Source: WJKQ01 sp043810515 (GTDB lineage: Bacteria > Patescibacteriota > Gracilibacteria > UBA1369 > LOWO2-01-FULL-3). Taken from it: DNA of 34,978 nt. Positions 29,302 to 34,978 of the stretch are shown here, piece after piece. The translations under genes were made by a program, and so were the position numbers. The notes below the pieces were generated by a model. That model was not told the DNA's origin and made no database searches. It saw nothing but the letters and a program-made list of their open reading frames with translations. Numbering within the stretch: position 1 is the first letter of the stretch; the number at the start of each line of letters is the position of its first letter. The DNA is taken from assembly GCA_043810515.1 (NCBI GenBank), contig JBDRNZ010000035.1, positions 1 to 34,978 on the forward strand, given 5' to 3'.

Positions 29302-30222
29302 TTAAAAGAGGGAAGGCTGCTTCGAGTCCTCTGTTTTTTCAACATTTTCCGAATGATTATTAAACGAATCAAGCCGACGGATCAATGTTTTGAATTCCAA
29401 TTCTTCAAATAATTTTTCGACCCTCTCTCTGTCGTATTTATGAGTGCGGCAGGCAGGCAGATCCAGACATATAGGGACATCTTTGACTATTGTGGCAAGC
29501 TTTCTTGAGAAGAAAGCGTTTTCACGGTCATGTTCCAGATTGTCATGAACTTTCCCGGTAATTTCTCCAATATTTTCATATATATTTTCAAGAGTTCCGT
29601 ATTTCTGGAGAAGAATTTTTGTGGTTTTCGGACCTATTCCCGCGACACCTTTTATATTATCCGAAGAATCTCCCTGAAGACCTTTCATGTCCGGGACCTG
29701 AGACGGATTTATTCCGTATTTTCCAAGAACCTTTTGCGGGCCGTATATAACCGGCTCGCCGAGCCCTTTTCCCGGCGTGACAACGTTTGTGCGGCTTGTA
29801 ACGAGCTGAAGAGTGTCCATGTCGCCGGTATAGATATATGTCATTATGTCCAGCTCCTTTTCGGCCTGCGCCGCAAGAGTTCCCAAAACATCATCCGCTT
29901 CAAATCCTTCAACTTCATAAATCGGAATTTCAAATGATCTCACGAGTTCCTTAATGCGCGGAATCTGTTCATAAAGTTCGTCCGGCGCGGCATGACGCGT
30001 GGCTTTGTATTCCTTATATTCTTCATGCCTGAAAGTCTTGCCTTTCAGATCAAAAGAAACTGCAATATGTTCAGGATGAAAATTGGCAAGAACATGCAGA
30101 AGTATTGACGCAAAGCCGTACACCGCGTTAACAAGCTCTCCTTTTGAGGTTTTGAAAGGCGGAAGTGCATGAAAGGCCCTGTGTATTATTGCGTTGCCGT
30201 CTATAAGCATCAGCTTCTTCAT
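29302..30222 (-). CDS. Stand-alone 5'-3' exonuclease (PolA N-domain type)
   Basis: 306 residues from the ATG at 30222; the frame is open upstream, but that part is hydrophobic and unrelated. Flap-nuclease fold with acidic metal-binding motifs: LMLIDGNAIIHRAF, FEADDVLG, YTGDMDTLQLV, and KGLQGDSSDNIKGVAGIGPKTTKILL carrying the helix-hairpin-helix. It corresponds to the first domain of DNA polymerase I, which removes RNA primers and flaps. No polymerase domain follows: the C-terminus ends in a short polar tail. The first polA domain is therefore separate in this genome, or a full polA exists elsewhere. Confidence 0.92.
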   Translation of the reverse strand: MKKLMLIDGNAIIHRAFHALPPFKTSKGELVNAVYGFASILLHVLANFHPEHIAVSFDLKGKTFRHEEYKEYKATRHAAPDELYEQIPRIKELVRSFEIPIYEVEGFEADDVLGTLAAQAEKELDIMTYIYTGDMDTLQLVTSRTNVVTPGKGLGEPVIYGPQKVLGKYGINPSQVPDMKGLQGDSSDNIKGVAGIGPKTTKILLQKYGTLENIYENIGEITGKVHDNLEHDRENAFFSRKLATIVKDVPICLDLPACRTHKYDRERVEKLFEELEFKTLIRRLDSFNNHSENVEKTEDSKQPSLF

Positions 30223-30239
30223 ATGTTGGGGTTTTACTC

Positions 30240-30268
30240 TCGACTTTTGCCTTATTATAAGGTATAAT
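30240..30268 (+). promoter_or_regulatory. Probable promoter of the glycogen-synthase-like gene
   Basis: A perfect TATAAT (30263-30268) with TCGACT (30240-30245) at 17-bp spacing gives a start about 17 nt before the ATG at 30292. A near-palindrome CCTTATTATAAGG (30250-30262) sits in the spacer. Confidence 0.48.
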
Positions 30269-30291
30269 TTCAGGAAAACAAAAACCAAAAC

Positions 30292-30834
30292 ATGCCACAT
30301 ACATCAGTAAGCAATCTTCTCAAACAAAAAAGGAAAGCCAAAAAGGATCTGGCTAAAAAGCTGTCGTTCTCAGACAAAAGGCCTTTGCTGGGTATTTTTC
30401 TGGACAGGGAACTTTCCTGCGACCATGCTGAGATGATAAAGGCGATGCTTTCCGGAGTACGCGCTATCGGCTTTGAAATTGTGGTTTTGGCGGACAGCAA
30501 CCTTGAAACATTCTCAATTCCAAATATTATTATCCTTCCATACAGCCGCATGAACAGAAAAACGTTGCTTGAGTCTGCCGACATGGCTCTCGGCTTTGAA
30601 TTTAACGACATTGAGGAGCTCCTTATAAACGGCGTTATTCCGATAAGCCCGACCAGATCGGAGGTAAAAGATTACAATCCAAATCATGAAACCGGAAACA
30701 GTTTTATTTATAAGCAAAATGACCCCTGGTACATGTTTGCGGCCATAGTAAGGGCGAGAGAAACCTTCAAGTTCCCTTACGACTGGAAAAATATAGTGCG
30801 GGAAGGGCTTGTGTCCGTCGGGAATAATTTTTAA
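30292..30834 (+). CDS. Glycogen-synthase-like C-terminal GT-B domain, stand-alone
   Basis: 180 residues. After a basic N-terminus, RPLLGIFLDRELSCDHAEMI resembles the start of the donor-binding domain of GT5 synthases (PLIGxxSRLxxxKG). ADMALGFEFNDIEELLINGVIPI matches the D-x-x-L ... FE ... GxIPI stretch. DYNPNHETGNSFIYKQND with MFAAIVRA matches the late VxDYNP ... GNGFxF ... W/FAxxRA segment. No N-terminal acceptor domain is present, and the catalytic FEPCGL region reads FEFNDI. It therefore probably does not act alone as a glycosyltransferase; binding or regulation is possible. It is divergent from the exonuclease gene. Confidence 0.55.
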   Translation: MPHTSVSNLLKQKRKAKKDLAKKLSFSDKRPLLGIFLDRELSCDHAEMIKAMLSGVRAIGFEIVVLADSNLETFSIPNIIILPYSRMNRKTLLESADMALGFEFNDIEELLINGVIPISPTRSEVKDYNPNHETGNSFIYKQNDPWYMFAAIVRARETFKFPYDWKNIVREGLVSVGNNF

Positions 30835-30843
30835 TTATTGAAA

Positions 30844-31209
30844 TTACTGAAGGCTTTGGGAATTTCCGGCGCCGGACGTGATATTTGTTATCGTGTCGAT
30901 TATGTCGGAGAAATTTATGTATCTTATTATGTCCAGACCGAGCGCCCTGCCCACCGTTCCAACTATAACTATCGCCAGAACTGTGATGATGAGGCCGATT
31001 ATGGCATAGCGGATCGTGCTGATGGCGGATTTGATTTTTTCCTCCTGCCCGCCTGAAAGTATAAAAGATATACCTCCGATAAAAATAAACACGACTGAGA
31101 GAAATCCCGCGATGATTATCGCGTAGGCGAGTCCTCTGTTTATTATTTCGAGGACTTCGTATTTCTGGGCAGCTTCAACAATGGATTTTGAGCTTCCAGC
31201 TGTAGGCAT
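30844..31209 (-). CDS. TrbC/VirB2-like small membrane protein (pilin-like)
   Basis: 121 residues with two strong membrane helices separated by a charged loop: YAIIIAGFLSVVFIFIGGISFI, the loop SGGQEEKIKSAIST, then IRYAIIGLIITVLAIVIVG. The GGxxFxxSGGxEEKxxxAxxTIxYAIIGL pattern is typical of VirB2/TrbC-like proteins that are numerous in CPR genomes. It may form a type IV secretion-type pilus or membrane channel. It follows khpA by about 45 bp, in the place where rimM or trmD would be expected in many bacteria. Confidence 0.75.
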   Translation of the reverse strand: MPTAGSSKSIVEAAQKYEVLEIINRGLAYAIIIAGFLSVVFIFIGGISFILSGGQEEKIKSAISTIRYAIIGLIITVLAIVIVGTVGRALGLDIIRYINFSDIIDTITNITSGAGNSQSLQ

Positions 31210-31254
31210 GAGGGTGAGATTACTTAATTTATCTGGATGTCATTCTGGATTGTA

Positions 31255-31524
31255 CTACTCCGTAGCTTCAGGTTCAACTATCTTCAGATTGACACGTGCG
31301 TTGTTCTTTGAGCCGATCACACGCAGAAGTGTACGGATGGATTTTGCAGTCTGTCCGTTTTTTCCGATAATTTTACCCATGTCATCCTTGCTAACTTTCA
31401 GAGTAATGAGTACTCCCATTTCGTCAACATTTCTTTCGACTACGACCTCTTCAGGTTTTTCGACTATTTGCTTAACGATGTACTCAACGAAATCTTTGTC
31501 CTGTGTTGTTTGATCGTCAGCCAT
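31255..31524 (-). CDS. khpA: KH-domain RNA-binding protein KhpA
   Basis: 89 residues of the KhpA/YlqC family. A single KH domain contains the RNA-binding GxxG loop in MGKIIGKNGQTAKSIRTLL. KhpA usually pairs with KhpB and influences cell length, elongation and small-RNA regulation in Gram-positive bacteria. Its position just after rpsP is conserved across many bacteria and supports the call. The C-terminal tail after the KH domain (KIVEPEATE) is short and acidic. Confidence 0.93.
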   Translation of the reverse strand: MADDQTTQDKDFVEYIVKQIVEKPEEVVVERNVDEMGVLITLKVSKDDMGKIIGKNGQTAKSIRTLLRVIGSKNNARVNLKIVEPEATE

Positions 31525-31559
31525 TTTAGTGTTGGTTAGGGGTAATAGTATTTAAAGGT

Positions 31560-32081
31560 TTAGGATTTTTGCGGTTCTTCGGCGGCTGGCGCTGCCGGTG
31601 CTTCAGCTTTTGGTTCCTCGGCGGCTGGAGCGGCCGGTTCTTCAGCTTTTGGCTCTTCGGCGGCTGGCGCGGCCGGTTCTTCGGCTTTTGGCTCTTCGAC
31701 GGCTGGCGCTGCCGGTGCTTCGGCTTTTGGCTCCTCAGCGGCTGGCGCTGCTGGTTCTGCTGGTGCAGGCGCTGCGGCAGGAGCTTCTGTAACCTTTTTC
31801 TTTTTTCTCTTTTTATTGCGTGGTTCGATGAATTTATCCATTCCTTCAAGACCTTCTTTTTTCAGCAAAACGGCAACCGTATCGGAAGGCTGCGCACCGA
31901 CTGAAATCCAGTACTTAACTCTGTCCATATTAACTTCAAATTTCTTTGGATCGTCTGCCGGTCTAAAATAACCCACATTCTCAATTAATTTGCCCGTCAG
32001 AGGCGCGGTATGTTCCTGAACAATGATACGAAAGCTCGGTTGGCTTTTCTTTCCTGTTCGGCTGAGTCTGATCTTTAACAA
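31560..32081 (-). CDS. rpsP: Ribosomal protein S16 with a repetitive C-terminal tail
   Basis: A 30S assembly protein. Residues 1-90 are a normal S16 (MLKIRLSRTGKKSQPSFRI, LIENVGYFRPADDP, YWISVGAQPSDTVAVLLKK). The start codon is TTG. Instead of ending near residue 90, the protein continues with a lysine cluster (NKKRKKKK) and an Ala/Pro/Glu/Lys tail of about 80 residues. From residue 110 the tail is built of a 13-residue unit close to PAAPAAEEPKAEA, four copies plus a partial fifth. Heads the rpsP-khpA-pilin-like transcript. Confidence 0.96.
   Translation of the reverse strand: MLKIRLSRTGKKSQPSFRIIVQEHTAPLTGKLIENVGYFRPADDPKKFEVNMDRVKYWISVGAQPSDTVAVLLKKEGLEGMDKFIEPRNKKRKKKKVTEAPAAAPAPAEPAAPAAEEPKAEAPAAPAVEEPKAEEPAAPAAEEPKAEEPAAPAAEEPKAEAPAAPAAEEPQKS
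31563..31754. repeat. 39-bp tandem repeats encoding the S16 tail
   Basis: Four full units and one partial unit of 39 bp lie in the 3' part of rpsP, each encoding a variant of PAAPAAEEPKAEA. The changes between copies are single codons (A/V and A/E), so the array is fairly young. Confidence 0.85.
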
Positions 32082-32114
32082 GTGTTTTTTCTTATTCTGT
32101 AAATTGCGGGGTTC

Positions 32115-32142
32115 ATTTTAGAGCTATAAAGTCCAAAGTCAA
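32115..32142 (-). promoter_or_regulatory. rpsP operon promoter
   Basis: Minus-strand TTGACT (32137-32142) and TAAAAT (32115-32120), five of six matches each, at 16-bp spacing. The -35 box overlaps the end of the upstream dciA-like gene. The predicted leader is about 25-30 nt. Confidence 0.52.
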
Positions 32143-32447
32143 GTTTTTTTTATCTGCGTCCGAAGATTGCTTATTATCCGTTTTCCGGCCTTGTTATTCA
32201 TCTCTTCAATGATCTTATGTTTTCGCATTACAACCGCTTCCGCCCAGGCAGGCGTTGAAACATTTATGACGAGTGTGTTTTCGCGGAAGAAGGCGGGGGA
32301 TATGTTGATTTCGGGACTTTGTCCGGATGGAAAAATTTCCGGAATCAGGGCGCGGAAATCGTGGCAGACCTTTGCGGCTTCGATAGGCACGGTCATGCCG
32401 TAGCGGTTCGCGGCCCTAAGAAAGAATTTTTGCAAAGGTTCAAACAT
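32139..32447 (-). CDS. DciA-like protein (DUF721)
   Basis: 102 residues of the DUF721/DciA family. DciA helps load the replicative helicase DnaB in bacteria that lack DnaC or DnaI. Seen: the family core INISPAFFRENTLVINVSTPAWAEAVVMRKHKIIEEMN, where the hydrophobic-strand and W-x-x-x-L-like pattern leads into a helix. The N-terminal 40 residues are helical. It starts 3 nt after the glycosyltransferase stop, so the two are cotranscribed; a functional link is not obvious. Confidence 0.82.
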   Translation of the reverse strand: MFEPLQKFFLRAANRYGMTVPIEAAKVCHDFRALIPEIFPSGQSPEINISPAFFRENTLVINVSTPAWAEAVVMRKHKIIEEMNNKAGKRIISNLRTQIKKT

Positions 32448-32450
32448 ATT

Positions 32451-33584
32451 TTAATTGAGTGAGGACAATATTGTATCAAACGTTTCGCGTCCCGATGACT
32501 CCCACGTGAAAGACGCGGCATGACTCAGTCCTTTTTGTATTAATTTCGCGCGCAGGTCGGCATTCCCAAAAAGTTCAAAAATCTTTTCAGCGATATCTTC
32601 TGGACTTTTCGGATCAAAAAATACCGCATTTTCCTTTCCGCAAATTTCGGGAATTGACGAAGTTGCCGAAGCGGCCACAGGCGTGCCACATTTCATGGCT
32701 TCCAGCGGCGGAAGACCAAATCCTTCATAAAAAGATGGGAATACGTAGATATTCGCTGCGTTGTACAGATTTACCAGATCTTCTTCATTCACAAGCCCCG
32801 GAAAAATAACGCTGGACATGAGACCAAGGTCCTTCGCCGTTCGCATGACTTCCGGATAATACGGATCGGGTTTCCCGGTTATTACAAGCCTTAAATTGAG
32901 TTTGTGGGTAGTGAGGAGAATCGAAAAAGCCTTGAGCAGGCCGGTGAGATTTTTGTGGCTGCGCCAGACTCCTGTGTAAAGTAGGAAAGGCTGCGTTATG
33001 CTGAATTTTGAAAGGGTTTTCTGAAGGATTGCCTGATCTTTTACCGGCCTGAAGGCTGCGCTGATGCCGTTGTGTATGACTTTTATTTTTTCTTCCGGAA
33101 TGTGTAAATGGGAGATTATGTCCTGTTTTGTGGAATTTGACACGGTGATGACTTTTTTCGCGCGGGTGACGGCGTTTTTTATAATCGTTCGGTAGGCCCG
33201 GCGGTGGTACCATTTTGTCATTTTCTGGCCGGGGAATAATGAAAGTGTCAGATCGTGGATTGTGACTGTGTACGGGCGGCGGTACAAAAGCGGAACATTG
33301 AAGTGCGGAAAATGGACGATGTCGCAAGCGGCGGAATTCAGGGCTTTCAGGAAACGTGTCTGTTCCGCAAAAGAATAATGTTTTGCGTTTACGAGAACTT
33401 TTTTGACCGATTGGTTGGGCGGAACGTAGGCGTCGTACTCAGGATCGTTGAAAAAGAGAACGAATTCGTGATTGAGGGATTTGGATTCGTTTATTTTAAT
33501 GAATTGATCGACGAGTTCGTATGTATAGCGGCCGATGCCGGTGAAGCGGGAGCTGAACATTCTGCAGTCTATTCCTATTCTCAT
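32451..33584 (-). CDS. Glycosyltransferase, GT4 family (GT-B fold)
   Basis: 377 residues. Seen: N-terminal IGIDCRMFSSRFTGIGRYTYEL, which binds the acceptor side; YTVTIHDLT; AKKVITVSNSTKQDI; the HNGIS motif; donor-domain YTGVWRSHKN; and the catalytic E-x7-E region EGFGLPPLEAMKCGTPV (287-303). It resembles mannosyl/rhamnosyl/glucosyltransferases of cell-surface polysaccharide synthesis; the sugar cannot be read from sequence. It has no membrane helix and would act at the inner face. The flippase at 17772 is a possible partner. Confidence 0.92.
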   Translation of the reverse strand: MRIGIDCRMFSSRFTGIGRYTYELVDQFIKINESKSLNHEFVLFFNDPEYDAYVPPNQSVKKVLVNAKHYSFAEQTRFLKALNSAACDIVHFPHFNVPLLYRRPYTVTIHDLTLSLFPGQKMTKWYHRRAYRTIIKNAVTRAKKVITVSNSTKQDIISHLHIPEEKIKVIHNGISAAFRPVKDQAILQKTLSKFSITQPFLLYTGVWRSHKNLTGLLKAFSILLTTHKLNLRLVITGKPDPYYPEVMRTAKDLGLMSSVIFPGLVNEEDLVNLYNAANIYVFPSFYEGFGLPPLEAMKCGTPVAASATSSIPEICGKENAVFFDPKSPEDIAEKIFELFGNADLRAKLIQKGLSHAASFTWESSGRETFDTILSSLN

Positions 33585-33689
33585 AATGAGACGTAAATAT
33601 TTTGCGTTTTATCATTAGCACAAGAGAGCGAGTTTTGTCTTGTCTTTTGCAAAAAAAAATAGTAAAAGTTATGTGCTTTTATGTATCGC

Positions 33690-33766
33690 GGAGCGGTAGT
33701 TCAGCTGGTTAGAACGCCACACTGTCACTGTGGAGGTCGCGGGTTCAAATCCCGTCCGTTCCGCCA
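33690..33766 (+). tRNA. tRNA-Asp (anticodon GTC), CCA encoded
   Basis: 77 nt. The acceptor GGAGCGG pairs with CCGTTCC with one G-T wobble. The anticodon stem CCACA/TGTGG encloses CTGTCAC, giving anticodon GTC for aspartate. The T-arm is GCGGG-TTCAAAT-CCCGT. Discriminator G and an encoded CCA end the gene. The 3' end is overlapped on the opposite strand by the AbrB-like gene. Confidence 0.98.
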
Positions 33767-33948
33767 TTGATTTCATTCATGATATCGTCCAGGATTTCCT
33801 GGTCGGTTTTTGCTTCCTGGATTTCGATTGGTCTTAGAACAATGATGCCTTCATTGTCCGTAAGGGCGAACCAGCCGCTGTGACAGAGATGACGTGATGT
33901 TTTTGGGATGGTGATCTGGAATTTCGGGGAAATTTTGATGAGTTTCAT
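33745..33948 (-). CDS. AbrB/SpoVT-like DNA-binding protein ending inside tRNA-Asp
   Basis: 67 residues. The first half, LIKISPKFQITIPKTSRH ... GWFALTDNEGIIVLRPI, matches the swapped-hairpin AbrB/SpoVT (MazE-like) fold found in antitoxins and transition-state regulators. The second half is an acidic helix (IQEAKTDQEILDDIMNEI). No toxin gene follows. The last seven or so residues and the TGA stop are encoded by the antisense of the tRNA-Asp acceptor and T-arm; the stop is the complement of the conserved TTCAA of the T-loop. A 31-nt inverted repeat upstream (33980-34010) may be its operator. Confidence 0.65.
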   Translation of the reverse strand: MKLIKISPKFQITIPKTSRHLCHSGWFALTDNEGIIVLRPIEIQEAKTDQEILDDIMNEINGGTDGI

Positions 33949-33979
33949 AGGTGGGGAGGTGTATGTCTTTTCGTGATTT

Positions 33980-34010
33980 GTAAAAATGTAAAAAATTTTT
34001 ACTTTTTTAC
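33980..34010. promoter_or_regulatory. Near-perfect 31-nt inverted repeat upstream of the AbrB-like gene
   Basis: GTAAAAATGTAAAAA (33980-33994) matches the complement of the right arm (33996-34010) at 14 of 15 positions around a central A. Each arm has two GTAAAAA units, giving four half-sites. It lies about 31 bp upstream of the AbrB-like start. As a hairpin it would be AT-only and weak as a terminator, so an operator is more likely. Confidence 0.45.
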
Positions 34011-34083
34011 GTTTTGCGAAAAGAAGGGTAGCAAGGGAAGGTTAAAAATTCTTAAAGTTTTTCTAAAAAAACCAGGATCTCAT

Positions 34084-34806
34084 CTACATTTTCCTCACTA
34101 TTAGCAGTGGAACTACGCCGGTCCAAAAATTTCCGGCCGCGAAGCCTCTTTCTATAGAGGTTTCATTTCCGTTTGACGGTACGTAAACTACACGCCATGG
34201 AAAGTCGGGTTTTTCGTCTGTTTTTACAAAAGAGGCTCTGAAAGTTTTTTCGTCATCGCTCGCAACAAATGGCTTGCCAGGGATTTTTCCTATTGTTCTT
34301 CCTGTGATTCTTTCTATTACTTCCCGACGTATTTCGTCCTCCGCTGTTTCGGGAGACATGCTTTCTATTGCTCTCACGTCTTTTCTGGTTGGCATTTCGT
34401 AGCCGGCCAAATTTAGCGCCTTCATTACTTCATCATAACTTTCGCCCATCATGACAGGTTCCAATCCTCCGTTTCTGAAAACCGGATTTCCTTCTTCGTC
34501 TATGTACGCGAGTTCGCCGCCGTTTGGCATGGATTTTGTCAGCTGTAAATAATGCCCCTCCTGAGCCAGCAGACGGGCTGAAAGTTCTTCCCATGGACAT
34601 AGGGACTGAATGTCGGCAGGAAGCGCATCGTATTGGGCTTTGTAGTTTTTGGGAATTTCTGCCGAGGCTTCCGGTGAAGCGGCACGAACTGATTCTGTTA
34701 TGTTTTCTACTAAACGCAGCAGCTCCCATCCCCGAGCGGGAGGCGCGCCCAGGTTGCCGGATCCCTCTGTAATATCCGATCTTCCGTCTTCTGGGAAAGA
34801 GCTCAT
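34084..34806 (-). CDS. Hypothetical protein
   Basis: 240 residues of no recognised family. The N-terminal ~40 residues are polar and probably disordered. A mixed alpha/beta body follows, with a likely beta hairpin GGELAYIDEEGNPVFRNGG (about 106-124), a helical segment MSPETAEDEIRREVIERITG, and a final hydrophobic strand (GVVPLLIVRK). No signal peptide or membrane helix is evident. Codon composition resembles the other lineage-type proteins here. About 130 bp without a gene follow on the right before the next start; nothing clear is seen there. Confidence 0.65.
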   Translation of the reverse strand: MSSFPEDGRSDITEGSGNLGAPPARGWELLRLVENITESVRAASPEASAEIPKNYKAQYDALPADIQSLCPWEELSARLLAQEGHYLQLTKSMPNGGELAYIDEEGNPVFRNGGLEPVMMGESYDEVMKALNLAGYEMPTRKDVRAIESMSPETAEDEIRREVIERITGRTIGKIPGKPFVASDDEKTFRASFVKTDEKPDFPWRVVYVPSNGNETSIERGFAAGNFWTGVVPLLIVRKM

Positions 34807-34940
34807 AGGTTTTGAGGTTAATTTTAAAATGGGGGTTATATAATCATATTGACGGGCGGTTTGCCAAGATTTTTTAAAGATTTTACTTTGATAAAAATTT
34901 TAGATATTGTGGGAGTGTGAAAAATTAACCAAATCTATAT

Positions 34941-34978
34941 ATGGGAACAAAAGGAACTTCTATCGTAAAAATGGACGT
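34941..34978 (+). CDS. Start of a further gene (3' part outside the window)
   Basis: An ATG at 34941 opens a frame that runs to the window edge (MGTKGTSIVKMD). Twelve residues are too few to name it. The preceding AT-rich stretch, with no Shine-Dalgarno sequence, is like the other starts here. A weak TTTACT/TATTGT pair lies upstream. It is included only as a probable partial gene. Confidence 0.35.
   Translation, partial: MGTKGTSIVKMD

Noticed and set aside
31569..31904. Plus-strand Phe/Trp/Cys/Arg-rich frame opposite rpsP
   Set aside because: It is a shadow of the Ala/Pro/Glu repeats of the S16 tail; the sense frame is a clear S16.
34084..34806. Assignment of the 240-residue protein to a DUF4256-like family
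   Set aside because: Only a vague similarity in the order of a GGE hairpin and a late RGF segment; too weak to name.

Overview
The window looks like chromosome from a Patescibacteria (CPR) bacterium, possibly of the Peregrinibacteria/Gracilibacteria side. I infer this from the gene set rather than from a marker gene: a stand-alone PolA-type 5'-3' exonuclease, a bacterial CarS-like (DUF46) enzyme, VirB2/TrbC-like small membrane proteins, KhpA beside rpsP, several lineage-restricted low-complexity proteins, and starts that almost never have a Shine-Dalgarno sequence. RF2 is present and TGA is used as a stop, so the UGA-as-glycine code is unlikely. Genes are densely packed; no gap exceeds about 200 bp.

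Layout. 1-1.2 kb: AT-rich 3' part of a serine recombinase, probably the end of a mobile element, butting against a phosphoketolase gene (xfp). 3.7-7.6 kb: small unknown gene, dihydrouridine synthase (dus), archease, DUF763, DUF378 and TspO. 7.6-11.2 kb: unknown acidic protein, tRNA-Pro(GGG), then RNase J followed by CarS on the minus strand. 11.3-13.3 kb: NYN-domain protein with an intrinsic terminator, then murD. 13.3-17.7 kb is an accessory stretch: two RHH/RelE-type toxin-antitoxin pairs with palindromic operators, a cysteine-rich anchored surface protein, an HELVH metalloprotease-like protein, and an SLH-domain surface protein whose promoter carries a G9 tract in its spacer. 17.8-20.9 kb: polysaccharide flippase, prfB, def. 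20.9-25.6 kb: lineage-type proteins, namely a 950-residue protein with a Pro-Ala/Pro-Thr hexanucleotide repeat, a small coiled-coil partner and a 452-residue protein that resembles a divergent RelA/SpoT domain. 25.6-30.2 kb: exonuclease, ftsA, ftsZ and a FemAB-type transferase on the minus strand. 30.3-33.6 kb: a stand-alone glycogen-synthase-like C-terminal domain, then rpsP-khpA-pilin-like and glycosyltransferase-dciA units. 33.7-35 kb: tRNA-Asp(GTC), an AbrB-like gene that terminates inside that tRNA, an unknown protein, and the first codons of a further gene.

Functional picture. The cell-envelope theme is strong: MurD and FemAB-type peptidoglycan enzymes, FtsA/FtsZ division proteins, flippase and glycosyltransferase for surface polysaccharide, and SLH and Cys-rich surface proteins. 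The second theme is RNA and translation: RNase J, KhpA, S16, RF2, deformylase, Dus, archease and two tRNAs. Phosphoketolase suggests energy conservation through acetyl-phosphate. The most notable regulatory features are the G9 spacer promoter in front of the SLH gene and an 18-bp perfect palindrome at the xfp promoter.
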